Shown: positions 34,701 through 43,390, numbered from the stretch's first letter. The stretch: 64,000 bases of DNA from Ancylobacter sp. IITR112 (GCF_041415945.1 NZ_JBGCUS010000001.1:4494480-4558479), one strand, 5' to 3'. Made by a program: numbers and translations. Notes: generated by a model from the letters alone, not told the origin.

Positions 34701-34714
34701 TCGAGCTTCCCCAT
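31703..34714 (-). CDS. Autotransporter (type Va secretion) with repeat-rich passenger
   Basis: A 1003-aa outer-membrane protein. A signal peptide with extended basic start (MGKLERRVSRRRATGRVAVG) ends near PAQADC (~37). The passenger, residues ~38-700, is rich in Gly/Asn/Thr with repeated short strands such as VTVENGSGTMSGSQYGIDIY, typical of a right-handed beta-helix. The C-terminal barrel starts at about 740 (ERAIWATGFGSWTGFDGT) and ends FKLSF, with the aromatic last residue required for assembly. Passenger function is unknown; an adhesin is most likely. It lies just downstream of a two-component system on the same strand, which may control it. Confidence 0.9.
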   Translation of the reverse strand: MGKLERRVSRRRATGRVAVGGALMAALSGLTTPAQADCVRDGTVVTCTPPSPNGYDETVSSGRTDRTVNIAGDVADGIDITLSDGGNIDIHQTSGTITNAYGDGVYLKTTDGKVTGTIGTVSTKANALEIVASDIEITVEGSLTATGRNFAGAIFYEVGAVKVTNSGGAKNAISGSSGLTAWDADSLTLINENGSVINGTGKSSNGVFANEISGDVWISNDASSITGTTALAVWSSKGDVTVENGSGTMSGSQYGIDIYEVGGDATVTNGSGTLAGGTYSGASFVVVGGDVDLHNGTGGQITSTKDYAVLAYLVEGDTRIENRGGLIASPGYGAIYADGDSVTIINGPGLDGDEFEQFGFITGGITVDSGDYSAKDGTGGATLTNESGGIIISQALPVLDGDITREQIAAASAAVAVTATGGRIVLANAGNLIGRVALTGADDTFDNSGVWAVTGINDFGEGTDTLTNKGTVYAASFAETAETTQFKGLDLFTNHRVFSLADGGTGDTALFTGDVAFEAGATYSVDVDLAGQTDLIAAGGVATIDSGAGIRLRAVDAIAFGTDYHVLSAAGGVNGNFGNVAGEVEISAFVGLTSTNTGNDIYVRFDQARDFTAAAVTGNQFAVAGALDTLPGTGPTAGMRNALLFLPSDAQARAAFDQLGGDIHASSQSLFVEQSGLIRTVMIDRVRAAQGAVGASAVPVLGYAAPAAATAAGRAIDDGLAYKAAPAAATTPERAIWATGFGSWTGFDGTTNAAGLNGATGGFLIGGDAGFDGGWRLGVAGGYSSTSFSGRGASGDSDNWHLGAYGGNQWGALALRAGLAYTWQDVSTARSVAFPGFTDSLSADYTAGLFQAFGEVGYRIDTAFAAFEPFANLAYVSLDTDGYSEQGGGAALASGGNDMETSFTTLGLRAQREVIIGGLDTTLRGAAGWRHAFGDITPMATQAFLGSAPFAASGVAIAEDAAVLEAGLDLRVGAGGTLGVAYTGQFGDGVTENGFNASFKLSF

Positions 34715-34823
34715 GTCCCTGCACGTCCCATCCCGCCTCGACTGGTTGAAAACTAGCGGAGATGTAAAGGGGAAGATTACAGAAGGTTACGATAGAAGAG
34801 CCTTCGGGGTAGCCTTATACCAT

Positions 34824-35504
34824 CTAGGTCAAAACGATGGGTTCGCATAGTTGATAACCCCAGTTGCGGATCGCACGAAGGGGGTGGGGACCGGTACCAC
34901 TCTGCCGCATCTTGGTGGACAGGCGGGACATGGTGACGTTGAGCGCGTTGCGGTTCGGCGCGCGGTCCGCCTGCTCGAGCACGGCGATGATCTGCCATGT
35001 CTCCAGCCGGTGGTCCTGCGCCCGGGTAAAGGCGGCGAGCAGCGCCGCCTCGGGGGCGGAGAGGGCGGTCATGCCCAGCGGCCCACCAAGTGTGAGCCGC
35101 CCCGTGTCGAGCACCAGCCCCCTCGGCGCCGGCGCGGCCGGACGCAGCCGCCGCGACAGCGCCTGAATGGCGGCGGTGAGCTCTTCCAGTGCAACCGGCT
35201 TCGCCAGATAGATGTCGGCGCCGCTTTCATAGCCGATCCGCTTGTCGTCGGCGCGGGCACGGGCGGTCATCATGATGATGCCGATCTCGGGATGAGTCAC
35301 GCGCAGCCGCCGGGTCAGGCTCAGCCCGTCCTCGCCGGGCAGGTTGAGATCGACGACGACAAGGTCGATCCGCAGCGCCTGCCTCTGCTCCGCCAGCGCC
35401 TCCGCGCAGTCGAAGCCGACGGCATGATGACCCTCGCCGGTCAGGGCGTTGACGATAGCGGTTCTGAGATCGTCATTGTCTTCGACGACGGCAATGCTGA
35501 GCAT
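34824..35504 (-). CDS. OmpR-type response regulator
   Basis: A 226-aa regulator. The receiver domain has VVEDNDD (acidic pocket), the phospho-acceptor Asp in LVVVDLNLPGEDG (about residue 53), MTARA and the Lys in YLAKPVALEEL. The output domain is a short winged helix (LSAPEAALLAAFTRAQDHRL to IRNWGYQLCEP). Its start lies 64 bases inside the end of the sensor kinase gene, so the pair is coupled. The adjacent autotransporter 109 bases downstream is a candidate target. Confidence 0.92.
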   Translation of the reverse strand: MLSIAVVEDNDDLRTAIVNALTGEGHHAVGFDCAEALAEQRQALRIDLVVVDLNLPGEDGLSLTRRLRVTHPEIGIIMMTARARADDKRIGYESGADIYLAKPVALEELTAAIQALSRRLRPAAPAPRGLVLDTGRLTLGGPLGMTALSAPEAALLAAFTRAQDHRLETWQIIAVLEQADRAPNRNALNVTMSRLSTKMRQSGTGPHPLRAIRNWGYQLCEPIVLT

Positions 35505-37432
35505 GGCAACCAGACGCTGAAGCGCGCCCGCCCCTCGATGAAATCGTATGTAATCAAACCATCAAGCAGGTCCACGATTCCCTGCACAATGTAAAGTCCC
35601 AAACCGGACCCGCTTTTCGTGCGGGCATGTGGACCGCGATAGAATTTCTCGAACAGCCGGGAGATGTCAGGTATCACGATACGCCCGCAGTCATTCTCGA
35701 CGGTGATGCGCACCCCCATGCCCGCCGGTCCGGCTTCCGCGCCCGCGCTCACTGTGACGGTCGAGTCGTCCGGCGAGTATTTCAGCGCGTTGTCGATGAG
35801 GTTGTGCAGCACAGTGGCGATGAGTTGCCCGTCCGATATCAGCGCGGGCAGCGGGCCGGCGTCCAGCGCCACACGGCCGGGTGACGCGCTCGCCGCGACG
35901 GCGGCGCGCAGGGCGGCGGCCATGTCCACCGGCGTGCGCACCACGTCGAGCCCCTTCTGCTCCATGCGGTCGGCGAAGCCGCAGCGGTCGATGATGCCCT
36001 CCATATTGCCGAAGGCGGCGTCGATCAGCCGTCGCGGCTCGCCGCCCACCCTCGCCATGTCCACGGCCAGGCGTATGACCGAGAGCGGCGTGCGCAATTC
36101 ATGGGTGAGCATGGCCATGAAGCGGTTCTGCATCTCGAACTGCGCGCGCTGCAGTTCGAGCTGACCCAGCGTCACATCAAGCGCCCGCTGCGCTTCGAGG
36201 CCGCGCTGGCGGGCCTCGCGCGAGCGCAGGGCGAGCAGCACGAACATCGGCAGGTCCGACAGCAGCCCGTGGATGATGTTGGCGTCGAGATTCCAGGTCG
36301 AGGCCGGCAGCACACCGAGGATCGGCAGCATGGTCAGCACCAGCGAGGTGGCCTGGATCACATAGAAGATCCGCAGCACCCGCCGGCCGGGCGGCGCCTC
36401 CCGCCGGGTGCCGAACGCCATCAGCGGCAGCAGCGGGACGATCAGCATCACCACTATCGCATTGAGCTTCAGCGCCGCCTGGGTAGCGCCGACCGCGAGC
36501 AGGACGAAGGCGATGACGAGCGCCAGCAGCAGCGCGTCGATGCTCCAGCGTCCGAGCGCGATCAGGTCGAACTGGCGCAGCAGCAGCCGGTTGGTCAGTA
36601 GCGAGAACAGCGGCGTCGCGATGACCGAGATGCTGGTCAGCGTGTCGACCAGGCCCGCGGGCGCCGTGGGAAAGATCACAGCCCCATAGCCCATGATCAA
36701 GACATTGTAGCTGATGAAGAATAGCTGGTTTATGGCGAAGCAGCCCACCACGATATCGGGCCGGACGGCGAAGTCGCTGGCAGTCCACAGCAGAATGAAC
36801 AGCAGCAGCGCCAGAATGAAGATTTCGCTGGCGTGGATGTGCAGGTCGCGCAGCGCCGCCATTTGCGGTACCAGCGCCTCGACATGCATCAGCGAAGTGC
36901 TGGTGGTCGACAGGCGCAGATAATAGGTCGTTTCCGGCCGGTTAGGCCAGATGTTGAAGCCGAGGCTGAGCGAGGGCACATCCCGCTCCAGAAAAGGCGT
37001 GCGGTCGCCGGTGACATATTCGTGCCAGACACCGGGCCGGCCGGGCACCGGCTCGAACAGGGCGACACGGTCGAGATAGGTCGGGCGGATGCGCAGCACC
37101 AGCGGGCCGCCATCGCCCGGGCTCACTGTCAGCCGCAGCCAGTAGGTGGAGGGCGTGTAGCCGCGCGCCAATATGGGCGGGGTGGGGCTGAACGCAGCAT
37201 GTGTCACCTCGCCGATGGTCAGCGTGCCGCTGGGGTCCTCCAGCACGGCGCGGCCGAGTATGTGGTCGCGCGAGGGAATCGCCGCCGTCCAGGCGATGGC
37301 GGCGCCGCCGCCGACCAGCACCAGCAGGATGAAGAAGCGGGCGACAGCCGACCAGGGCGACAGCGAAAGGCCGGCGGGCAGGGGCATTGGCGCGCTTGGC
37401 TCGGACTTGTCCGCTTCACTGTGATCGTGCAT
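35441..37432 (-). CDS. Sensor histidine kinase with 7TM-DISM input module
   Basis: A 663-aa kinase from MHDHSEADKSEPSAP. One membrane anchor lies near residue 30-50. A periplasmic 7TM-DISM extracellular domain follows (PSTYWLRLTVSPGDGGPLVL, LPNRPETTYYLRLSTTST-like stretch), then seven hydrophobic segments to about residue 390. After a short coiled coil comes HisKA with MLTHELRTPLSVIRLA (phosphorylated His) and HATPase with LIDNALKYSP (N box) and SGSGLGLYIVQGI (G box). DISM kinases sense carbohydrates or envelope signals. An upstream in-frame start at 37573 adds 47 residues of low complexity and is not favoured. Confidence 0.9.
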   Translation of the reverse strand: MHDHSEADKSEPSAPMPLPAGLSLSPWSAVARFFILLVLVGGGAAIAWTAAIPSRDHILGRAVLEDPSGTLTIGEVTHAAFSPTPPILARGYTPSTYWLRLTVSPGDGGPLVLRIRPTYLDRVALFEPVPGRPGVWHEYVTGDRTPFLERDVPSLSLGFNIWPNRPETTYYLRLSTTSTSLMHVEALVPQMAALRDLHIHASEIFILALLLFILLWTASDFAVRPDIVVGCFAINQLFFISYNVLIMGYGAVIFPTAPAGLVDTLTSISVIATPLFSLLTNRLLLRQFDLIALGRWSIDALLLALVIAFVLLAVGATQAALKLNAIVVMLIVPLLPLMAFGTRREAPPGRRVLRIFYVIQATSLVLTMLPILGVLPASTWNLDANIIHGLLSDLPMFVLLALRSREARQRGLEAQRALDVTLGQLELQRAQFEMQNRFMAMLTHELRTPLSVIRLAVDMARVGGEPRRLIDAAFGNMEGIIDRCGFADRMEQKGLDVVRTPVDMAAALRAAVAASASPGRVALDAGPLPALISDGQLIATVLHNLIDNALKYSPDDSTVTVSAGAEAGPAGMGVRITVENDCGRIVIPDISRLFEKFYRGPHARTKSGSGLGLYIVQGIVDLLDGLITYDFIEGRARFSVWLPCSALPSSKTMTISEPLSSTP

Positions 37433-37503
37433 GCCGCCCTGCCTGTCCCCGGCCGGCTCGCGCGCGGCATCGCTATCAGATAGACCAGCCGCCGGGCGGT
37501 TCG

Positions 37504-38556
37504 CTAGCTCTCGCTCCCCGCCGCTCTGGTCGTCAGCGCGGCGATTTCGGCCAGCAGGCGGGCGGGAATCCACACACCCTCCGCGCTGCGGGCGCGGGCG
37601 GCATAGCGGCGCTCGGCCGGCAGTCTTACCCCCGGCTGGGCCTTGGCGAGGGCGAAGAGTTCCTGCGCCCCGGCCAGCCGCGTCTCCAGCGTCTCGCGCC
37701 CGAACACCGCCGGGTCGAGGGCGATGAACAGTTCGCCGCCGAGCGGCGGGCCGGCATCGCCATTTTCCACCGCCTTCGCCTGCCGGCTGGTGAGATCGCC
37801 GATCAGCGGTCCGGCGATGAGTTCCACCATCAGCGACAGCGCCGAACCCTTGTGCCCGCCGAAGGGCAGCAGCGCACCCGCCAGCGCGGCGGCGGGGTCG
37901 GTGGTTGGGCGCCCGTCCGGGCTCACCGCCCAGCCTTGCGGCAGCGGCTCACCGGCCCGGCGCTTCAGCTCCACCTCGCCGCGCGCGGCGGCGCTGGTGG
38001 CGAAATCGAAAATGAACGGCTGGCCCGGCGGTCCCGGCCAGCCGAAAGCGATCGGATTGGTGCCGAGCAGCGGCGTCGTGCCGCCGGCGGGAGCGACGCA
38101 GCACTGGCCGACGGTAAAGCACCAGGCGGCGAGGCCCGCCTCCACCGCCGGCTCGATATCGGCCCACAGGGCGGAGAAATGATAGCAGTCGTGGATCGCC
38201 AGCGCGGCGATGCCATAGGTTTTGGCCGCCTCGATCAGCGCCGGCACGCCGGTCTCGATGGCAAGCGGGGCGAAGCCGCCTCCGGCGTCTACCTCCAGCA
38301 CCACCGGCGTGGTGCGGGTGAGCACCGGCGTAGCGTCCCGCGCGGCCTTGCCGCTGCGCACCGAGGAGACATAACCAAGCAGCCGGTAGAGCCCGTGCGA
38401 ATGGCACTCATCCGCCTGCGCCCGGGTGATGGAACGGGCGATCGCCGCCGCATGCGCCTCTCCCAGCCCGGCGGCCAGCAATGTGTCGCGGGTAAGCGCG
38501 TGCACCTCGGCGAGGGTGAGGCGGACATGATCAGCAGGGGGCGTGTGGGCGGTCAT
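37504..38556 (-). CDS. Ldh-family oxidoreductase, probable pyrroline-2-carboxylate reductase
   Basis: A 350-aa member of the malate/L-lactate dehydrogenase (LDH2) family, from MTAHTPPADHVRLTLAEVHA. Family marks are HSHGLYRLLGYV (residues ~52-63), HDCYHFSAL with the catalytic His, LLGTNPIAFGWPG and LLPFGGHKGSALSLMVE. Members in hydroxyproline and proline catabolic loci reduce delta-1-pyrroline-2-carboxylate to L-proline with NADPH, which suits a dehydratase product of this region. That assignment is by context. It overlaps the preceding GntR gene by 26 bases, so they are co-transcribed. Confidence 0.82.
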   Translation of the reverse strand: MTAHTPPADHVRLTLAEVHALTRDTLLAAGLGEAHAAAIARSITRAQADECHSHGLYRLLGYVSSVRSGKAARDATPVLTRTTPVVLEVDAGGGFAPLAIETGVPALIEAAKTYGIAALAIHDCYHFSALWADIEPAVEAGLAAWCFTVGQCCVAPAGGTTPLLGTNPIAFGWPGPPGQPFIFDFATSAAARGEVELKRRAGEPLPQGWAVSPDGRPTTDPAAALAGALLPFGGHKGSALSLMVELIAGPLIGDLTSRQAKAVENGDAGPPLGGELFIALDPAVFGRETLETRLAGAQELFALAKAQPGVRLPAERRYAARARSAEGVWIPARLLAEIAALTTRAAGSES

Positions 38557-39241
38557 GGGTCGCCTTGCGCGGGGCGCGCTCGAGTTCGCGCAGCAGGTCC
38601 TGTTGCACGGTGAGAATGTGGGTGTCGAGAAAGGCGCAGGCTGCCGCCACATCGCCCGCGCGGCTGAGATCCGCCAGCGCGGCATGCTCGCTGACCGCCC
38701 GTTGCATGCCGAGGCTGCCCATGCCGGCGACATCGCTGAGATGCACCCTTGTGTAGCGGTCGCTCGCCTGCAGCAGGCCCTGGACGATGGTGAGCGAGCG
38801 CGGCTGATCCGCCCGCGCATAGAGCGCCATGTGGAAATCAGCATTGATCTGGCCCCAGCGGCCGAGTTCGTTGGCGGCGGTGACGCGCACCATCTCCGCC
38901 TGCAGCGCCTCCAGCCGGGCGAAATCCTCCGCCTCCAGCAGCGGAACGGAGCGGGCGAGCAGGCGCGGCTCCAGCAGCCGGCGCAGTTCGAACACGTCGC
39001 GGATCTCGGCGGTGGACAGTTCGGCGACCACCGCGCCCTTTTGCGGCATGAAGCGCACCAGCCCTTCGGCATCGAGCTGGAACAGCGCTTCGCGCACCGG
39101 AATGCGGCTGACCTTGAACGTCGCCGCCAGCGCGTCCTGCCGCAACTGCGCACCGGCTGGATAGGTGCCGTCGAGGATGGCGTTGCGCAACTGATCGAGA
39201 ATGGCCGCCGTGAGGGTGCGGTGCTTGAGTAGCGGGTTCAT
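38531..39241 (-). CDS. GntR-family regulator, FCD type, of the TRAP/Ldh region
   Basis: A 236-aa transcription factor. The winged HTH is at residues ~10-75 (ILDQLRNAILDGTYPAGAQL, FKVSRIPVREALFQLDAEGL). The FCD ligand domain has metal-binding histidines in NADFHMALYA, SEHAALADLSRAGDV and LDTHILTV. It is divergent from the TRAP transporter genes, with an AT palindrome between, and probably represses both sides until a hydroxyproline-type intermediate is present. Confidence 0.9.
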   Translation of the reverse strand: MNPLLKHRTLTAAILDQLRNAILDGTYPAGAQLRQDALAATFKVSRIPVREALFQLDAEGLVRFMPQKGAVVAELSTAEIRDVFELRRLLEPRLLARSVPLLEAEDFARLEALQAEMVRVTAANELGRWGQINADFHMALYARADQPRSLTIVQGLLQASDRYTRVHLSDVAGMGSLGMQRAVSEHAALADLSRAGDVAAACAFLDTHILTVQQDLLRELERAPRKATHDRPHAPC

Positions 39242-39290
39242 TTACCTTCGGTCGCGCCCCGAATAATCACGCCGGCATATTGACGGATAT

Positions 39291-39302
39291 ATTTTATAAA
39301 AT
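39291..39302. promoter_or_regulatory. AT-rich palindrome between gntR and the TRAP genes
   Basis: ATTTTATAAAAT is a perfect 12-base palindrome in the only AT-rich part of the 94-base divergent intergenic region. It may be the operator of the GntR regulator, a promoter -10 region, or both. Confidence 0.45.
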
Positions 39303-39335
39303 CTACGATCCCGAAAAAGAGGGAAAAGGGGACCC

Positions 39336-39956
39336 ATGACCAACACCAACGGCGTTGCGGCCGGTGGCGGGCGCTTGCGTGCCGTGACGGCGGCTTCCGA
39401 GGCCCTGCTGGTGGCGGAGCGCGTGGCCATTGGCAGCCTGATGGCCCTGCTCACCGGGCTGATCCTGCTCAACGTCGTCACCCGCTACGCCCATGTCCCG
39501 CTCTACTGGATCGACGAATCCGCCATCTTCACCACGGTCTGGCTGACCTTCCTCGGCGCCTCCGCCATGTCGCGGCTGCGGCTCGACTTCTCCATGACCA
39601 TTCTGACCGAGCGCCTGCCGGCGGGCGCGGTGAAGGCGATGCGCGTCGTCGCCACGCTCTGCATCCTCGGCTTCGGCCTCGCTTTGGCGGCGATGTGCTG
39701 GATGTGGATGGACCCGGTGGGCATCGCCAGCGCCGGTTTCGACGCCCGGGCCTATGGCGGGGCGACGTTCAACTTCCTCTACACCGAGCGCACCCAGACG
39801 CTGAACTGGCCGAGCTGGGTGCTCTATCTCGTCATGCCGCTCTTCGCGCTGACCCTCACCGTGCACAGCGCCGCCAATCTCCTCGAGGATCTCGGTCTCG
39901 CCGCCCCGCCCGACCGCAGCGACATCGGTCTCAACAGCGCCGAAGAGGTCGCCTGA
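39336..39956 (+). CDS. TRAP transporter small permease (DctQ-like)
   Basis: A 206-aa inner-membrane protein with four hydrophobic segments, including IGSLMALLTGLILLNVVTRY and VLYLVMPLFALTLTVHSAAN. WIDESAIFTTVWLTFLGA is the typical DctQ motif. Together with DctM and DctP it forms a sodium-driven uptake system for an organic acid or amino-acid derivative. Stop and next start overlap (TGATG), so it is coupled to the large permease. Confidence 0.92.
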   Translation: MTNTNGVAAGGGRLRAVTAASEALLVAERVAIGSLMALLTGLILLNVVTRYAHVPLYWIDESAIFTTVWLTFLGASAMSRLRLDFSMTILTERLPAGAVKAMRVVATLCILGFGLALAAMCWMWMDPVGIASAGFDARAYGGATFNFLYTERTQTLNWPSWVLYLVMPLFALTLTVHSAANLLEDLGLAAPPDRSDIGLNSAEEVA

Positions 39957-41221
39957 TGCTCACCGGCGCCGCCTTCCTCGTTTTCCTGCTCATCGGGGTG
40001 CCGATCGGCATCGCCATCTGCCTCACCGGGGTGGTTTTCATCCAGGCTTCCGGCAATCCGGTGCTCTATCAGAGCTTTCCGATGCAGATGTTCGGATCGG
40101 TCGACAATTACGGGCTGATCGCGATCCCGCTGTTCATCCTCATCGGCGAGATCATGAATGGCGGCGGCATCACCCGCCAGATCATCTCCATGACCATGGC
40201 CTTTGTCGGCTCGCTGCGCGGCGGGCTCGCCTATGTGAACATGCTGGCCAACATGTTCGTCTCGTCCATTCTCGGCTCGGCGACCGCGCAGGTCGCGATC
40301 ATGGCGCAGATCATGGTGCCGGAGATGGAGGCGAAGGGATATGACAAGACCTTCGCCGCCGGCCTCACCGCCTATGCCGGCATGCTCGGGCCGATCATCC
40401 CGCCCTCGATCATGTTCGTGATGTATTCGGTGCTGGCGCAGGTGCCGGTCGGCACCATGCTGATGGCCGGCCTGATCCCCGGCGTGGTGCTGACCGCGAT
40501 GTTCTGCATCGTCATCGCCGCCATGGGCTATGTCTATAATTACCCGCGCGGCGAGCGCTTCACCCTGCGTGAGCGCGTGGCGACGGTGGCGGCCTGCGCG
40601 CCGACCCTGCTGATCCCCGTCGTCATTGTCGGCTCCATCCTCACCGGCCTCGCCAACCCCACCGAATCCGCTGCCGTCGGCGCGCTCGCCTCCGTGCTGG
40701 TCGGGCGGTTCTGGACCCGCGAGCTCTCGCTGGCGCAGCTTCCGCGCATGCTGGTGCGGGCGGGGGTCTATTCCGGCATCGTGCTGTTTCTCGTCGCGGC
40801 GGCCGGCGTGCTGTCCTGGGTGCTGGTCTTCGCCAAGGTGCCGCAGGAAGTGGCGCTGTGGATCCAGTCCATCGCCACCGGGCCGGTCAGCTTCATGCTG
40901 CTGGTCAATGTCATCCTGCTGGTCATCGGCACGGTGATCGACGGCGCGCCGGGGCTGATCATGACCGTGCCGATCCTGCTGCCGATCGCCACCGAGGTCT
41001 ATCACATCGACCCCGTGCAGTTCGGCGTGGTGGCGGTCATCAACCTGGTGCTCGGCTTCCTCTCGCCGCCCGTGGGCCTGTGCTTCTTCGTGGCGGCGGC
41101 GGTGACGGGGGCCAAGCCCGGCAAGATGTTCATCGTCACCCTGCCCTTCTTCTTCGCCGCCTGCCTGCTGCTGGTGCTGCTCTCGATCTTCCCAGGCCTC
41201 TCCACCGCCCTCATTCGCTAA
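39956..41221 (+). CDS. TRAP transporter large permease (DctM-like)
   Basis: A 421-aa multi-pass transporter with the DctM hallmarks FLLIGVPIGIAICLTGVVF at the N-terminus, SILGSATAQVAIMAQIMVPE and TAYAGMLGPIIPPSIMFVMY (the GPIIPPS motif). NPTESAAVGALASVLVG and VINLVLGFLSPPVGLCFFVA follow. About twelve membrane segments. It carries the substrate delivered by the periplasmic protein encoded next. Confidence 0.95.
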   Translation: MLTGAAFLVFLLIGVPIGIAICLTGVVFIQASGNPVLYQSFPMQMFGSVDNYGLIAIPLFILIGEIMNGGGITRQIISMTMAFVGSLRGGLAYVNMLANMFVSSILGSATAQVAIMAQIMVPEMEAKGYDKTFAAGLTAYAGMLGPIIPPSIMFVMYSVLAQVPVGTMLMAGLIPGVVLTAMFCIVIAAMGYVYNYPRGERFTLRERVATVAACAPTLLIPVVIVGSILTGLANPTESAAVGALASVLVGRFWTRELSLAQLPRMLVRAGVYSGIVLFLVAAAGVLSWVLVFAKVPQEVALWIQSIATGPVSFMLLVNVILLVIGTVIDGAPGLIMTVPILLPIATEVYHIDPVQFGVVAVINLVLGFLSPPVGLCFFVAAAVTGAKPGKMFIVTLPFFFAACLLLVLLSIFPGLSTALIR

Positions 41222-41249
41222 AACCCGTTGAGCCGAAAGGAACGCCCCG

Positions 41250-42239
41250 ATGATCTCCCGCCGTACCCTGCTCGCCGCCGCTGCCGGTGCCACTCTCCCG
41301 CTCGCCGCCCCCGGCGTGCTGCGCGCCCAGGCGCGCGACCTGCGCCTCGGCATCATCACCCCGCCCGGCCATCCCTGGAACAATGCCGCGCTGAAGGTGG
41401 CCGAGGTTCTCAAGGAGAAGACCGGCGGCAAGCTGACCATGACCGTGTTCCATGCCGGCCAGCTCGGCAATGAGGGCGCGATGATGCAGCAATTGCAGAC
41501 CGGCGCGCTCGACATGGCCTTCCTGCAGGCGGCCGAGGTCGGCAACCGCGTGCCGAACGTCGCCGCCATCCTCGCGCCCTATGTGATCCGCTCGACCGAG
41601 GCCGCGGCCAAGCTGGTGCGCCAGCCCATCGCCATGCAGATGCTGGAGCCGCTGCCGCAGGAGACCGGCACGCTCGGCCTGGGCTGGGGCATCACCTCGA
41701 TCCGCGTCGTGTTCTCCGCCAAGGAGATCGACGGCATTGCCGGCCTCAAAGGCATGAAGCTGCGCATCAACACCACCCCGGCCTTCCGCGACTTCTATTC
41801 GCTGCTCGGCGCGGCTCCGACTCCGATCCCGACCCCGCAGGTCTATGACGCCATGGCCAACGGGCAGGTGGACGGGCTTGAGGCCGATCTCGACTTCTCC
41901 TGGAACCAGCGCTTCGACAAGGTGTCGAAGGTGCTGATGCGGATGGATGCGGTGTTCATGCCGTTCATCGCGCTGGCCTCCGGCAAGGCCTGGCAGACGC
42001 TCTCGGCCGAGGACCGCGCGCTGATCACCGCCGCGACCAAGGAAGCGCTGGCCGTGCAGGTCGACGAGACCGTGACCAATGCGCCGAAGCTGCTGAAGGA
42101 CTTCGAGGGCACCGGCATCAAGATCGTCGTCCCGCCGACGGCGGATGCGGCGCCGATCATCGCCGAATACGACAAGATCTGGGCCCCGAAGGCCCCGATC
42201 CTGCCGGAGCTGCGCAAGATCGGCGCGACGCTGGGCTGA
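41250..42239 (+). CDS. TRAP substrate-binding protein (DctP-like)
   Basis: A 329-aa periplasmic protein with a twin-arginine-like start (MISRRTLLAAAAGATLPLAA) and cleavage near LRAQARD. The DctP fold shows LRLGIITPPGHPWNNAALKV, GQLGNEGAMMQQLQTGALDM and FSAKEIDGIAGLKGMKLRIN, with the substrate-binding Arg in the last. GQVDGLEADLDFSWNQRF is also typical. AAAGGAA precedes the start. The ligand is not certain; the setting suggests hydroxyproline, its betaine or a related acid. Confidence 0.92.
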   Translation: MISRRTLLAAAAGATLPLAAPGVLRAQARDLRLGIITPPGHPWNNAALKVAEVLKEKTGGKLTMTVFHAGQLGNEGAMMQQLQTGALDMAFLQAAEVGNRVPNVAAILAPYVIRSTEAAAKLVRQPIAMQMLEPLPQETGTLGLGWGITSIRVVFSAKEIDGIAGLKGMKLRINTTPAFRDFYSLLGAAPTPIPTPQVYDAMANGQVDGLEADLDFSWNQRFDKVSKVLMRMDAVFMPFIALASGKAWQTLSAEDRALITAATKEALAVQVDETVTNAPKLLKDFEGTGIKIVVPPTADAAPIIAEYDKIWAPKAPILPELRKIGATLG

Positions 42240-42263
42240 GAGCGGGTTGCCGGCTTGAAGGAA

Positions 42264-42294
42264 AGAGGCGCCCTGCGGGGCGCCTCTTTTGTTT
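42264..42294 (+). terminator. Rho-independent terminator of the TRAP operon
   Basis: AGAGGCGCCC (42264-42273) and GGGCGCCTCT (42278-42287) form a 10-bp stem with a four-base loop, followed by TTTGTTT. It lies 25 bases after the dctP-like stop. Confidence 0.9.
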
Positions 42295-42319
42295 GGCGGA
42301 AGGTGGGCGCGAAGCCTCG

Positions 42320-43357
42320 TCAGTCCTGTTTCCAAACCGGCCAGGTGTCGGAGAGGCGGTAGCCGGTCGGCCACGGGTCCTGCGGGTCCGCCATAAGCTG
42401 CGCCGTGTGTGTCACCCAGGCCCGGCCCATGATGGAAGGCAGGATCGCCGGCCGGCCCCCAAGCGTCGTTTCGCCCTCGATCCGGCACTCGAAGCGGGAA
42501 TCGATGATCGAGCGGCCGATGAAGGGCTCCCCCACCTTCAACTGACCTTTCGCGTGCAGCACCGCCATGCGGGCCGAGCAGCCGGTGCCGGTGGGCGAGC
42601 GGTCAATCTTGCCGGGACGGATGGCGACCGCATTGGCGCCGCTCTTCACCCCGTCGATCTCGACCATTGGGGCGGCGAACTGACAGAAGGAAATGTGGTT
42701 CCAGTCGGCATTCTCAGGGTGCTTGAAGCCGAGCTGGCGGTTCGCTGCCTTGACGATCCTCATGCCGGTCTCGGCGAGGTCCTTCGCCTCGTCCGGGCGG
42801 ATCGAGAAGCCGAGCGCGTGGGCGTCGACGATGCAGAAGCTGTCGCCGCCATAGGCGGTGTCGACGGTGAGCGTGCCCAGCCCCTCCACTTCCAGCTTGG
42901 CGTCGAGCTTGTCGGCGAAGGAGGGGTGGTTGCGCACCTTGATCCGCTCGGCTTTTCCGTCACGGCAATAGGCCGTGACCTCGATCAGCCCGCCGGGTGC
43001 CTCCAGCACCATATGTGTTTCCGGCTCGATCATCGGGACAATGCCGGTGTCGAGCAGCACGGTGGAGACGCAGATCGAGTTGGAGCCTGACATGGGCGGG
43101 GTGTCTTCCGGCTCCATGATGATGAAGGCGGCGACCGCACGCGGATCCTTGGGCGGCACCAGGAGATTCACATGGCGGAAGACACCCCCTCGGGGTTCCT
43201 GCAGCACGAAATTGCGCAGGGTGTTGTCGGAGGCGAGGAAGCGCGACTGCGCCCACACAGTGTCACCCGGCGGGGGCGCCACGCCGCCGACGATCACGTC
43301 GCCGACCTCGCCCTCGGCATGGCAGCCGACAATGTGAATGATCCTGGAGGAGCGCAT
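42320..43357 (-). CDS. Proline racemase superfamily protein with Ser/Thr active-site pair
   Basis: A 345-aa protein of the diaminopimelate-epimerase fold, start [20 protein letters not shown]. Racemases and epimerases use two cysteines (MCGHGT and SPCGTGT). trans-3-hydroxy-L-proline dehydratases have Cys and Thr. Here the first position is Ser90 ([11 protein letters not shown]) and the second Thr ([13 protein letters not shown], about residue 250). A two-cysteine racemase mechanism is therefore excluded, and a dehydratase or divergent activity on a hydroxyproline is more likely. It lies between the TRAP genes and an enolase-superfamily gene, in the same direction as the other catabolic genes. 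Confidence 0.85.
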   Translation of the reverse strand: MRSSRIIHIVGCHAEGEVGDVIVGGVAPPPGDTVWAQSRFLASDNTLRNFVLQEPRGGVFRHVNLLVPPKDPRAVAAFIIMEPEDTPPMSGSNSICVSTVLLDTGIVPMIEPETHMVLEAPGGLIEVTAYCRDGKAERIKVRNHPSFADKLDAKLEVEGLGTLTVDTAYGGDSFCIVDAHALGFSIRPDEAKDLAETGMRIVKAANRQLGFKHPENADWNHISFCQFAAPMVEIDGVKSGANAVAIRPGKIDRSPTGTGCSARMAVLHAKGQLKVGEPFIGRSIIDSRFECRIEGETTLGGRPAILPSIMGRAWVTHTAQLMADPQDPWPTGYRLSDTWPVWKQD

Positions 43358-43390
43358 GGGGGCCTCGTGGCTATTTCCATCCACCCTTTC

